Positions 47,901-59,330 of a DNA stretch of 64,000 nt are shown in pieces. Source of the stretch: Dillenia suffruticosa (lineage: Eukaryota > Streptophyta > Magnoliopsida > Dilleniales > Dilleniaceae); assembly GCA_033439265.1 (NCBI GenBank), contig JAVTVX010000013.1, positions 1,638,501 through 1,702,500 on the forward strand, given 5' to 3'. Each line of letters opens with the position of its first letter. Positions within the stretch are counted from its first letter, which is position 1. Made by a program: the position numbers and the translations under genes. The notes under the pieces are model-generated. The model did no database searches. It saw nothing but the letters and a program-made list of their open reading frames with translations, and was not told where the DNA came from.

Positions 47901-47947
47901 TCCAAACATGCTGAGAGCGGAGATATGGGTTCTTCCCTGCATTTAGG
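41908..47947 (+). CDS. MIKC MADS-box transcription factor 2, tandem paralogue of MADS1; last exon unresolved
   Basis: Exons: 41908-42089, 45011-45071, 45886-45938, 46082-46181, 46905-46946, 47649-47690, 47838-47947; phases agree with MADS1 exon by exon. Seen: MADS domain MGRRRIPIQRIEDAKKRHVA, FSKRRMGLFKKAHDFSVKFE, AQVGIIVFSLSGRLYQFS; I region MEEILSKYRESSDDL; K domain PDINDLKEHVEKLQLESR, LQELQSKMTGGL, MLIDQLERSKLQEQRVLEEN, wording close to AGL15/AGL18. The C terminus reads GDMGSSLHLG. At that point either the frame meets TAA, if intron 7 is kept, or a short last exon follows. Acceptors near 48180 and 48278 are possible; the second would give LHLGLLLHSSFFG, parallel to MADS1. The usual SVLCDAEV core is SVKFEAQV and QVTFSKRR is HVAFSKRR, so this copy is diverged in its DNA-binding half. 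About 197 residues without the last exon. Confidence 0.82.
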
Positions 47948-48202
47948 GTAACCATACTAAATTTTCTCTTTTGCGAGCTATTCGTGCATACTCCATTTCA
48001 ACATGTGTATAAACATTGTCCAAATCTATCACTACTGATGCTGTACCTTTATCCGCAATTTCTAAAATGAAATCCTTGTAGGTGTTCATTTTCTTGTTTA
48101 AGCCTGACATACCTGATTTTCGATACTACAATTGCCAATGAAATGTCAAGTACTGTTTGATACCTGACTTTTTCTTTTAGAAGGTTCCCCTGTATTCTAT
48201 TT

Positions 48203-48206
<4 letters not shown>

Positions 48207-48238
<32 letters not shown>
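48207..48238. repeat. (CT)n microsatellite
   Basis: About sixteen CT units in the putative last intron or 3' flank of MADS2. Confidence 0.9.
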
Positions 48239-48240
<2 letters not shown>

Positions 48241-50884
48241 CTCTCTCGTGATCTTCCAAAAATTTTATCCTTCATTTAGTTTATTGCTCCACTCGTCATT
48301 TTTTGGCTGACTATTCAAGCACTGTTCGTTCTGTTCCTTTTGAAGCTGCAACAAACCACTGCTGGTCCCAAGCCAAAAGATTATTGGCTTTTAAGCTTGT
48401 AATTTTGCTCCCAATGCACTGTCCAGCAGTAAAATAGATAAGAGAGTCCTCAAAGCTTCTTTAAGTTTCTCAGGTCTGCTACTTCATCCTCATCATGTTT
48501 TTGATTTAACCAACCTGCCCATCTTATTTCTGCATTTTTCATCAATGGATATGAGTTTAGGGAATGGTCCTTGAGCTTCTACAAACATTTACTTCGACAC
48601 AGGATATCATAAACCCTAGCTCTATCATGTGAGAAATTTCCATTTCTTATTGCTATAGTTCTCCATTTTCCTTTAGTTTAAGCCAGTGTTAAACAAGTCA
48701 TAAGCAACTGATCTGCTATTAATCTTGCTAACTTTTCTTCAGGCCAGATATCTCTCTCTGGAGTTAATAGCTCTTTGAGGATTCTTTACATATAAGTCCT
48801 TTTCGAACTTCCTGATGGGGAATTGTTACACATAATGCTAATCTCTACAATAAGGACACTTGCTATCGACATCTCGCAAGCATCAAATGGTAGTTCTTCC
48901 ATCTTCCTTGATTCTTGGCCTTTGTGTGTGTGGCTCCAACTGCTTGTGTTTCTTTGGTTGTGCGTGACCATTCATCCTGATACAACACTTGGTGCTCAAC
49001 TACGTGCATAAGTTGTCATGTTCATCTGTTGACCACCTTTTTCTCCACAATCCTTTTTCTTAACGATGCACCTACCTTGAATAGTGATCATCCTGTGTTT
49101 CTTCTTTATAGAATTTGTAACTCTTTCCATCCTCCTTGATTAGAAGTTATGCACACATCTTTGGTTGATTCTCTTGTGCATGAATAAGCTGATACGACTT
49201 CATATATGTAGTATCCTCTGTGTGGTTGTCCACATTAATAATTTCTTTTTGCTATAACCTTGAAAGTAGCAGTGGTAGTGCATAAGTTAGTCCCTCCCAA
49301 TCAATAAGTTTTTGAGATCAAACCACATGCAAAAGTTTGAGTGCTCAAACCCGCATCAAAACTATGTTTCTCAAAACCCTGCATCAAAACTGTATTTTCT
49401 GTGAAACTGAGAACATCGTATACATCTATAAGGTCTGAATTATAGAACCTGTACCCACCCTGTACTCTAGACGTCCTGCTAGCACCAACTACTCTCACTG
49501 GGCGAATTAATTGCCTTTCCTTCCTACTTTGATACGTCGTGAAGCCTACTAGGCCTAGTGGCAAGATGTCTTGATGCAGGGTTTGAGTGCTACCACTTGG
49601 GAGGAAATACACTTCAAAATTTTGTTATGGCCATAACTTCAGATAATACATGGAAGTAACAACCTTGGGCTTCCTAGTATTGACAAAGGGTCCTGTGCTA
49701 TCGCAAAAAGGAAATATAAATACAAGGCAGTCACAGAATCTATGCTATATGCTTGCACAAATATTCAACTCAGTAGTTGAACTTGGTGCTAGGGCTTTTA
49801 TCCTGATAGGAGGTCATTATCTAACTCAACCGATTCGTAGAAATATGGGAAAGAAAAATAAACTATGAACTCTGCAAGTAAATCATCCTAGTCCAGGCAT
49901 GTTCTAGGCCTGTGGCTGGAAGGTGCTATCAAGTCGTCTGGCACATAAATTTTTGGTTTTTCTACCTTCGAGCACTTGAAGGTGTCTCATTATACACTTC
50001 CATTTTATCCCCTTTCTTGTTTTCGTTTTTTTAGTCTGCAGGTCCATCAAAGTTTCTTATTAGGGATGTGTTTAATTCTGACACTTGGTTTGCTGGACAA
50101 TAATAAAATATGTTTTGGCTTATCACAAAGAACATGGAAACTAAAAAAATGGGTCATTTGGCATATGAGGCATTCTCAATGTAGCATTCTCATCTTTCCT
50201 TCTTTTAACACAAGATTGATGTATGATGTCAGGAGGTGAAGCAAGTGGTTACACATGAATTGTACTTTTCCCGCAGCTGATTCCTGACAAGTCCAGTTGA
50301 ATTCACTGCTTAGAGACCATAAGAACCACCCCCCCCCCAAATTTTTTTTTTTCTTAAAGGAAATTATTAATCAGTTTCTTCCATTACTCTTATGGAATGC
50401 TGTTATATCATAAGCGATTACTGTACATTTCTTCAAAACCACAGGTTCAAATTGACTAGTTATGATTCCTAACATTTTTCCATACCTTCAAAATTACGAC
50501 TACCTCCTTGAATTTTTATTTTTTTTTCTTATATAATGATGAAAACCGTGCTTATTACCCTTTGCATGGGCGAGTATGATTTTAAGAAGGGGGGGGGGGG
50601 GGAGCCAAGGCATACACTTGCCTCTGGACGCATTTGCTCGCCCTTGCCTGATCCAGTTCCTCATATAAGCATTTTCATATAAAATGGCAAAATATCAAAA
50701 GTATCGTGAGATCATCAAAATTCATATAATTTCTAAGGGAAACCATATTATACAAACCTTATTTATAGAATAAAACCCTATTCAATACTATTGGCAAAGT
50801 TTCTGACTTGAATTTTGTCCCTGAAAAAATATAATTTAATTAGTGCATTGAGATTTTGATGAAATATTTGCTATAAAAACAATT

Positions 50885-50888
<4 letters not shown>

Positions 50889-50926
<38 letters not shown>
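50889..50926. repeat. (AT)n microsatellite
   Basis: About nineteen TA units in AT-rich spacer. Confidence 0.9.
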
Positions 50927-50930
<4 letters not shown>

Positions 50931-52439
50931 GAGTGAAGTAGCTAGGAGGTGACCTCTAAAAATTTTACAATATTTACAAATTTAATATTAAATTTTTATT
51001 TGTAATAATAAAGTAAAGTAAGTTATTTTTAGTAAATAATGAAGATTTTATATAAGAAGAGTGATTTCTTTTTAAACAAGACTAAAATTTGTAGCTATTA
51101 AAATTCTATTTAATTAAATAGTAAAACCGGTTAATACAGCATTAACACTAACTTCTTGTAATTTTCCGTTCACAAAATTTTGTAATTGTATATAATAATA
51201 TAAGCACAAAATATATAATTTTTTCTTAAAAAAAAATAAATAATAAACAAACGAAACAAAGGTTGTTTCCTAGTCAGGGTAGATATAGGAAATCAGAATT
51301 CAAGAAATTTCAGAGACCTTACCTTTCCATATTCGAAATTAAATAGAAGTAAAACTTGTTTCCTGTGGAATTCTAGTCTATATATTTATCAAACTTTGCC
51401 AAGACAGGTGCTGAAAAAGTTAAAAGGAATGACAGAGAGAGTTGCGAAAAATGGGGATAACTGAGAAGAAAACAGAGGACTTTAAAGACCGATTTGACAT
51501 GTTATGATATGTAGCAGTATATGAACAACATATGGAAATCGAGAAAGAGGCCGACAACGATTGCCATAGAAAATGAGTCCAGAATCATGAAAAGGAAGAC
51601 AGAGACTACACGGAAGAGGCAGAGCAAGGGCAGAGGCAAGCAGAAGAAGAAGAAGAAGCGGAGCAGAGTAATCGGCAACAGGCCAAATCCATCTCCAGAT
51701 TTGTCTAGAGAATTTAGGACTAAAATTGCAGAGAGAGAGATATAGAGGAATCCAGATAGAGTTGGTGATTCGGAAGCAAATGTTCAAAAACAATGTGAAT
51801 CGTGGTCACAACAGATTCTCCATGCCTGCTTTGACAAGTGAGAACAGAGTTTTTGATGGAAGAGGAGAGAAGAAAGTTGAATGATCCGGATTTATGCCCA
51901 AGGAGATGTGGGCTTTCATGACTGAGATAAGAAAGAGCACTCTGGATTTTGCCCTTGTTAGAGTTAGAAAAGCAAATGAAGGGAAGCAGCAAGAAGAAGA
52001 AGAAGGACAGTACCATCATCTCACCCTCAAGTTTCTGTTTTTGATTTTTGATTTTTGGTGTGGGGAATCAAACCTATCGTCATTTAGAAAAATGCCCCCG
52101 CCTATTATAGGATTTTTTTTTTTTTAGTCAGAATCTGTTATTGTAGTTTTGCTAATTAATTTATCAAGTTATAATTTTACTAATTAATTTATAGCAACAT
52201 GTTTAGGCAGGCCCGTCTCTCATCAGCCTTATCTTTACCCTTTCGTTGGATCGAAAAGAAGGTTTGAGGCCCAAAATGAGGCCTAAAAGGCCACGTTCTG
52301 CCAAGGCTGATCTGGACTTCGTTGGTCTGACTCAGGCCCAATGTGGCCAAAATTGGGATGTTTAGGTACTGCTCCAGCCAACCTTTTCCTTAGGGTTTGA
52401 AGAATAATAAGCCTCAATGCATCAATAGCCCTTCGAGTT

Positions 52440-52610
52440 TTTTTTAATACTATATCAATTGATATTCAGAATTATATTCTGATTAATTCGATTCAGAACT
52501 TACAATAGCCTATTTTAAGGGATTATTCTCCCAACGTAATTTTTTTCATATCCAAATCGTGAGTCGAATTCATAACCTTGTTTAAGAATTTAATCAACTA
52601 GATCCCTGTG
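52440..52610 (+). repeat. Dispersed short repeat, copy 4
   Basis: The clearest partner of the copy at 9130-9290: TTCTGATTAATTCGATTCAG, AACTTACAATAGCCTATTTT, GGGATTATTCTCCCAACGTA, TTTCATATCCAAATCGTGAG. Confidence 0.55.
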
Positions 52611-54100
52611 TAGGATTCATCCCTCATATGGTATCCAATAATTTGTATATATTTCTAATTTATTGGATCTAAAAGTTTAAACATAATTAAAATGTATTTT
52701 ATTTAGTTTTATTATAGATACAATCACAAATCATCTGTAATTTTATTTAAATCTAAAAATTTATATTCACAACAACAGCATTTTATATTTAATTTTATTT
52801 GTGTTATTTCTGGTGATGCAAGCGAAGCTTCCACATATGAAATTTAAAGATGAAAATTGGATGCTCGTGGTGCCGGTCTTGTCCACGTGTCCACGACGGT
52901 GAAATAGGTTAGGCCACCCATCTGATTGGTCTGTCCATGATTTATTTGGAACCGTCCCAAAGGTCCGTTTTTTTTTTTTTTTGTTTAAAATTGGTATTTT
53001 ATATGATCCTAAGCATGATTACTTAATTTAATGGCTAATTACCAATTCCAAATGGATGGGGACAAACAGGCCTCTCCCTCTCAATGTATAAAAATATTTC
53101 TTTTCATTGACCTCCATGCATTCTGAACACTACTCGCATTACAATAATGTCCAAACCACGCGCATTTATAAAATAGTAATCTTAATTTTTTTTTCTTTTA
53201 CAAATTGGAAATCTCATTTAATTATTTGAGTTCATTTTCCGAAATTTAAAAACTTTATTTTTGGGTCCCACCCACTACAAATCACCCAAGTGTTTGTGTG
53301 TGAGAGAAGGGCGCGTGTGAAAGAGAGCCAGGTGAGATAATAACCACACTGTGGAGGTCTCTGTCCAACATCATGCGCTTGAATCATTTATGATTATTCC
53401 AATCCAACGGTGTACATCACGCTATTTTACAATAAAGTACAGCATGAAAATCATTAGATGCAGTCAACCCCAATAATCTTTTCCATGTCATCAATACACC
53501 CTAAAATTTCTTAAGCTCAAATGTGCGTGCTAGAAGTTCTCAACCGTTGGATCACCTTTCTGATTGCCTTCCAGGCATCTTAATTAACACCCTAGATCAA
53601 TAAAAAATAACCGTATCCTGATTAGCATTATTAGAATCCTTCGATAGCAGCCCAGGTCAATGCATATCGAAGGTCTTTCATTTTTTGATGCAACTTAGAT
53701 CAAGGCATTGCTTTGCTCAATTTGGAATTATCCACTAAGCTGCAATTAGAGGCCCATAATTTAAATTAAAAAATTTATTTCAATAGCATCATATTAAATT
53801 CTTATTTATTAATTAAACATTTCAATTGTTTTATGCGATTAGATTAGATCAGATTAGAAAATTCTATGATATATCATCTTAACTGTAATTTTTGTATTAA
53901 TAAATTTATTGAATATAACAACTTAAAAATTATATAAACACTAAGTGAATAATGAAAAATGGGTCGTAAAAATATAGAGTGGATTTTTTAAATTGAGTGA
54001 GATTCAGCATGAAATTAGACAAAAGAAAAACATAATGACTAAACAAACCATAAAATAAGAAGAGGAAGAAAAAAAAGGTGTTTTTTTTTTTTTTTTTTGC

Positions 54101-54153
54101 TGGGGGGACCCGCGGCGGGGGGGGGGGGGGGTGGTGGGTGCTTTGGGGGAAGG
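54101..54153 (+). promoter_or_regulatory. G-run cluster upstream of the MIZ1-like gene
   Basis: Runs of 6, 15, 3, 5 and 4 guanines fall within about 50 bp, some 300 bp before the start codon, and meet the usual pattern for a G-quadruplex on the plus strand. Folding or function is inference. Confidence 0.35.
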
Positions 54154-54202
54154 GGTCTAATAAGAAATGAGCATCATAAGTACCACAAACCTCCACACTC
54201 CC

Positions 54203-54210
54203 CCTTTATA
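54203..54210 (+). promoter_or_regulatory. Possible TATA box of the MIZ1-like gene
   Basis: CCTTTATA-type sequence about 240 bp before the start codon, followed by a long CT-rich leader with two (CT)n runs. Confidence 0.3.
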
Positions 54211-54446
54211 TTGCCACCCTTCCAACACGATCATCACCTTGTCGGCCTCTTTAATCTACCAATTCAACCCTTCTCTCTCTCTCTCTCTCTCAACAAACAG
54301 AAATCTCCACCACTTGGGGTTTAGTGTGTTTTCACAGAACCCAACCCTTCACTGTATCTATGGGTAGCGTATAGCTATTGAACCAAAACAATTCTCTTCT
54401 CATCTCATCTCATCTCTTCTCTCTCTCTCTCTCTAGAAAACAAAGG

Positions 54447-55250
54447 ATGATGAAAAGAGAGCAATCAGGACACATGAGAAACAGCAGCCCTAACAAAATC
54501 CTCCCGTCAACCTACATGCGATCGACGTCATCGTCCGACGAAACCTCAATCTCAAACAAGCCCTTAGTCCGACGACAGTCAACGACGAATGACCAAATTA
54601 ACAAACCTCGTTCGCCGACATCAATTTCTCTCTCCTCGTTCCTCAAATCACTCCTCAACATCATCTCTCTCCCAACCCTAATCCCAACTTGCAAATGGCT
54701 CTCTCTCCCTACCCACCTCTCTCTTTCTCCTTCTTTAGGTCGAAAAGTCACCGGAACTCTCTTCGGTCACCGGAAAGGCCACGTCAGCTTCGCCGTTCAA
54801 GAAGACCCGAGATCCGACCCGGTTCTTCTCATCGAGCTAGCCACCTCTACTTCCAACCTGGTCAAGGAGATGTCATCCGGGTTGGTCCGAATTGCGTTAG
54901 AGTGCGAGAAAACGGGTCAGGCCCGTGGAAGGCATGCACACGCGCGACTATTCAACGAGCCGATGTGGACCATGTACTGTAATGGAAGAAAGTGCGGGTA
55001 CGCACTCACGCGCGTATGCAGCGAGTTTGATTGGTTTGTGCTGAGTACGGTCCAGAGTGTGTCCGTCGGAGCCGGCGTGATTCCGGTGGACGACGACGGC
55101 CGTAAAAATTCAACCTCGGAGGGAGAGGTGTTGTATATGAGAGCCAAGTTTGAGAGAGTTGTGGGTAGTCGTGACTCGGAAGCGTTTTACATGTTGAACC
55201 CGGATGGGAATGGTGGGCCCGAACTCAGTATTTTCCTACTTAGGTTATGA
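54447..55250 (+). CDS. MIZU-KUSSEI1-like (DUF617) protein
   Basis: The family is named for Arabidopsis MIZ1, needed for root hydrotropism; most members have no defined biochemistry. Seen: a single exon of 267 codons, the usual intronless architecture. There is a Ser/Thr-rich variable N terminus (about 1-98), then the conserved domain from GRKVTGTLFGHRKGHVSFAV (99) through VLLIELATSTSNLVKEMSSG, MYCNGRKCGYALTR and VLYMRAKFERVVGSRDSEAF to the end SIFLLRL. The start ATGATGAAAAGAGAG was chosen because nothing upstream in frame is an ATG. GC content is visibly higher than in the flanks. It stands alone between repeats, so context adds nothing. Confidence 0.93.
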   Translation: MMKREQSGHMRNSSPNKILPSTYMRSTSSSDETSISNKPLVRRQSTTNDQINKPRSPTSISLSSFLKSLLNIISLPTLIPTCKWLSLPTHLSLSPSLGRKVTGTLFGHRKGHVSFAVQEDPRSDPVLLIELATSTSNLVKEMSSGLVRIALECEKTGQARGRHAHARLFNEPMWTMYCNGRKCGYALTRVCSEFDWFVLSTVQSVSVGAGVIPVDDDGRKNSTSEGEVLYMRAKFERVVGSRDSEAFYMLNPDGNGGPELSIFLLRL

Positions 55251-57049
55251 TTATATGAATTTAATCATGACTTTGGGAAAAAAAAATAAAGATTAAATTA
55301 GATGCTAGTGTTAGTTTCAATCGAGAGTGACATTTTTTTTAGGGCTATTTAGAATTAAGGAGGGGTTGGGGGAGAGTGGTTGATTAGGGATAATGCGGTG
55401 GTGTAATATCTTTTTTTTTTTTTTTTGGAATTTGTAATGTTCATGTGGGGAATATATGGTTGTATGTTTTTAAAATTCGTGATGATGTATAAACATGTTC
55501 TCTTCTAACATAAACTCAAATTTGGACAAATTAATGATAATCATCGTCCTGTCTTTTTTTTTTTTTTTTTTCTTTTTTACTGTGTATGACATCTCTGGGC
55601 TTCGTATGCGAAGCCGGTTTTAGTTTTGATTTATTATTATTTTATTATTTTTTTTTTTTTTGGGTTTTGTGGACCGGAGCCTTAAAATATGGCCCGGTTT
55701 AGTAAATCAGAAGGCTTTGTGGTAAAGAGTACTTTTGCAACTTCCGGAGTGAAAGTGATTGGTAGTATAAAGGCTTTGGACTTTTAACCTGGAATGCTGG
55801 CTTTCTACTCTAAATATTTAATTGTGGATATAATTGCATTAATTCAATATGGAAAATTATTATATCCATAGTGCATGCTTGATGTCTATGGATACTGTTT
55901 TCTCCTCCTTCCATGTATTCAAGTCATGCCAAGTCACCTTGAAAGAGGTCCTCCGTCATGCATGCCCTTATTCACGAACTTTTAGGCCATTGACATTGTT
56001 TATAATTTTCTTTTCCTTTTTTAAAAAAGAAAACAAAATGAAAAGAAAACCTCAAATTAATGAGGGTGCTAGGAGCATATGGTCCTTAATAAGGGACTTT
56101 GCAATTTGCATTAAACGGAACCATATGTATAGATAATCCATTACCCTATAAACAGTTCAAAAATAATATACATCAAACAAATTCACCCAAAAAAAAAAAA
56201 TAATAAGTAGTTTAGCCTCAAAACTTTTCTTTTATATGATTAAAAATTATAATTTTTACATTATTAAAATTACTTATTTTCTATAAATTGAACTAAAAGG
56301 CTGGCTCTCTCTCTCTCCCCCAGGTATAACAGGGAAGAAGGTCGAGATCGAGAATGCATAATACCCATAATTTTATAAAGATATGAAAGGGCTGTTTGAC
56401 AAGAAGGGCTAGATTTTTTGATTTAGTTATTTAATAAAAGGTGCATACCTTATCCCAATATATACCTCCTGATACACATCCGATACAAGTTTTGTCCAAA
56501 CCCTTTACATCTAACCTCCAAACTCAGCCCAACTACAAGTCTTACTTCTGTCCAGCACCAGCAGTTAGTTAACCATGTCTCATGTAGCCACTCATACATT
56601 GTGTGACCGTATCTATGGTACCTTGCCTTAAACCAAAAGAATGCTCTGGCTTTGACAAGGTCAATGTTGTTGTCTACTGTTGATTTTTTTTTTTTCTTTC
56701 TTTTTTCTTTCAAGATTCTATGAAAAATACCATCATCCATACTTTAGTTACTTTTTTCTTTCCACCAACACATAATACGACCCTCTCCATTCTTCCGTCA
56801 TTATCCTTCATGGATTCGGGAAGCGTAGTTTTTGAAGACTACCATTTCAGGCACTCCAACCATCCTATATGAGACTTCTGACAAAGAATGAATAAATGAT
56901 CTATTGGTTCCTCTTCTTGGTTGGCAAAAGAGGAGTTAATCCCCTGCCATTCCTGGATAATTGGCTCATGGAAAAAAACTTGTTGATTCCTTTATATTTA
57001 TTTTTCTTTGTGCTCAGACTTGGGCCGTGGAAGGGGACAACATGAAAAA
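55251..57049. other. 3' flank of the MIZ1-like gene and spacer
   Basis: T-rich sequence with several poly-T runs and no gene. A LINE relic lies on the minus strand at about 56820-56975; an open frame beside it (56450-56740) is probably part of the same debris. Confidence 0.5.
56820..56975 (-). mobile_element. LINE relic (zf-RVT region)
   Basis: The minus strand reads FANQEEEPIDHLFILCQKSH followed by IGWLECLKW, the typical cysteine/histidine block (EExxxHLFxxC) after the reverse transcriptase of plant LINEs. It is short, closed by a stop, and without termini. Confidence 0.5.
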
Positions 57050-58625
57050 ACATAGGCCCAGGCTTAGATGATTGGGCTAATCTATTCCCCAGCCCGCCTA
57101 ATTACCAGGTTGGTCTTACCCGGGGGGCGGGGGGAAGAGATTACTTCAGCATAATGGCCTAAAAACACAAACAAGCTGATCTTTTCCCAAGAGTTCACAT
57201 CGATGGAGAGAGTATTTTTTTCATTTCCTAATTCTCTTAACAAGTAGTAATTCGCTGGGCGGATGTAAAATATCGGATGAATTAACGATTGTCTTTATTT
57301 TAAAACCTTTCAATGGAATGATACTATAATTTAAAAAATTATGAAAACAATAATGTTAAATGCATCAAATAAATACTTAATTTCTATGTTAGTTGACATC
57401 AATATTTGTTGACCAATTTTTACTTAAATTATCTATATGTTTGAGCCAATTTAATTTAAATAAAATATTCTTATATAAACTGCCATATAAAATTTGTTGC
57501 ACTCGATTCATTTAATATTATTTCACTATAAATTACCCATTTTTATATGAGAAATTAAGATCATTTTAGCAAAAAAAAAATTATTTAGATTTTCACCATT
57601 ATGTGTCGTATTTACCTATATAGATTTTATTAAAGTATTTAATTGATAAATATATATATTACTACTTAATTGTGAATAATCTACTTCAGGGACATTTTGT
57701 TTCAGGAGCCAGCAAAATCCCAGGGAAGCTCGATCAGCTGTCAGAGTCAAGAGCAATGTCGAGGGTTCTCTGTCTTCAGCTGCAGCAACTGCAATGACAT
57801 TGAGGAGACAGCCACTGACTGGAGTTCAAACACTAGGATCTAAGAGATCTGGAAGATCTTCCCCAGGTGGGAGGTCCACATACTTGTAAATGAGACCAAT
57901 AGAACATAAGTTCCTTGTTTCTACCCCATACCATCATGCTTCTGGTTTAATGGTGTTGATGACTGTTTTTAATTGTTAAATTTCATATCCATTAATTTAA
58001 AATTTAAAATATGGTACATAGACATAGACATGAAAACGATTTACCTTTACTGCTAGCTTTAAAGTAGAAACTGAATTCTTTTATAGGATTATATCAGAGT
58101 CATATAGCTTCATTCAGTTGAACTCACCGTTCTAGTATCCTAAAATTAGTCATTTATAGAGGGGTGAACTGAGAACCAGTTGACAAGCTAATGCTTGCAC
58201 CGGAGCAGATCTAGCTCAGGTGAGACCTAGTGACATGTCAAGCCTAATAGATCTTGCTACAGCGTCTCGGTGGTCATTTCCTTCTTTGATGATCTTTCTG
58301 TTAGCTTATCTGCTCGGTGCAATCCTTTCCAGCTTTAGCTCAATAAAAGTGCCATTTCTTTCTTTCTTTGCGGAATAGAATTACTTCATTAAACCTACTT
58401 ATCAGGAATAAATGCTCGCAAAAATTATCCAGAAAAATGATTTCTTTGAGTTGTGCCTGTGATTGAGGAGCTTCTAATAAGATTGTTGCTTGTTGAAGGT
58501 TTGAAATAGACCGACCCAAAGTCTAGACTATCGCAAGGCTTGGACAGGGGCCAAGGAGGTAGATAATACAAAAACTTAGGGCAGTCCGTGGATGATTGGG
58601 CTAGGCCCGCCTGATTCCAGGCCTG
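57050..58625 (+). repeat. Inverted copy of the kinesin 3' segment (copy C)
   Basis: Collinear, on the opposite strand, with 21.1-22.9 kb: sequence matching 21780-22200 at 57050-57480, the kinesin exon 18 copy at 57706-57895, sequence matching 21187-21434 at 57914-58165, and sequence matching 22200-22500 at 58240-58520. Both ends carry a GATTGGGCTA ... CCGCCTRATT.CCAGG motif (57072-57110 and 58592-58625). Similarity is high but with many substitutions. Confidence 0.88.
57706..57895 (+). pseudogene. Displaced kinesin exon 18 copy, frame still open
   Basis: Follows TTTCAG as in the true exon and reads in the kinesin frame: [35 protein letters not shown], then STYL and a stop. The true exon has [15 protein letters not shown] and [20 protein letters not shown]. 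The donor GTAAGT has become GTAAAT. No other kinesin exon is next to it, so it is a stranded exon. Confidence 0.85.
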
Positions 58626-58648
58626 GCGCGTGCGAGAGTGTGTGCGTG

Positions 58649-58677
58649 AGCGAGAGAGAGAGAGAGAGAGAGAGAGG
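58649..58677. repeat. (GA)n microsatellite at the edge of copy C
   Basis: About fourteen GA units directly after the CCAGGCCTGGCGCGTGCGAG border. Copy B has a similar (CT/GA)n beside its CCAACCTGG border at about 22130-22146. Confidence 0.85.
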
Positions 58678-58679
58678 CT

Positions 58680-59330
58680 TCTTGTTATTCGTTACGTTTG
58701 CATGTTAGTTTAGTTGTTCTAGTCCGATGATTTCGCTTTTCGCTTTCCCAAGTGGGGCAGCATTTACGCCGCACTCTCTCTGAACACACTTGCTTGCCTA
58801 TTGCCTATATCAAGTTTGAAATTATCAAGGAAAGGTGCGCAATCGCATCGCAAGTGGCATCTCTATATGCCGTGCAGGGCAGTCAATTAGCACAGGACCA
58901 CAATTCCTCAGGCTGCTTCCCTTATTTTCTTGATGTCTTTCTGCCAAAAAAAATTTTCTTGATGTCTTTAATGGTCTTCTGCTAGTAGCTAGCCGCCTTA
59001 CATACGAGGGTATGGTGCCAGAACTTTTCTTTGCTAGTTGCTAGCTACCTTACGTATGAGGGAATAGTGCCTGAACTCCTCTCTCTCTCTTGTTTACTGC
59101 AAGGTTTGATTAATGAAATTTTGGTGCCACCAATGGGAGTCTCAGTTGACAAACCCTTTTGGGTGCTGAACTTCATTAACAATGTAAAATCTCAATTTGA
59201 TCTCTGCAAACAATCTACACAAATCATGCGTCTCTTTTCTTGTTCTACCATTTACTATCTTGTAACAATCTTAAATATGATATAATTAAGAAAAAATTTA
59301 GAAAAACTAAATGAGTGATTAAAGACAAGG
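58680..59330. other. 3' spacer of the GT61 gene
   Basis: Short diverged direct repeats are visible (CTAGCCGCCTTACATACGAGG near 58988 and CTAGCTACCTTACGTATGAGG near 59041). No gene is seen. Confidence 0.5.

Larger units (their letters stand above)
47948..54100. other. Long spacer between MADS2 and the MIZ1-like gene
   Basis: Holds the MADS2 3' end or last intron, (CT)n at 48207-48238, a G run at 50589-50602, (AT)n at about 50889-50926, a purine-rich tract at 51540-51740, a dispersed repeat at 52440-52610, and the 27-bp sequence shared with 21060-21086 (52908-52934). Open frames on the minus strand at 51482-52019 begin with hydrophobic, signal-like stretches but match nothing I recognise. Confidence 0.5.

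Noticed and set aside
48177-48290. Definite last exon for MADS2
   Set aside because: At least two acceptors are possible and neither gives a clearly homologous tail, so the end was left open.
49301-49612. 103-codon minus-strand open frame
   Set aside because: No recognisable domain and no exon partners in the MADS2 3' flank.
51482-52019. Minus-strand open frames with signal-peptide-like starts (MVLSFFFFLLLPFICFSNS)
   Set aside because: Low-complexity CTT-rich DNA explains the hydrophobic stretch; no domain, no supported partner exon.
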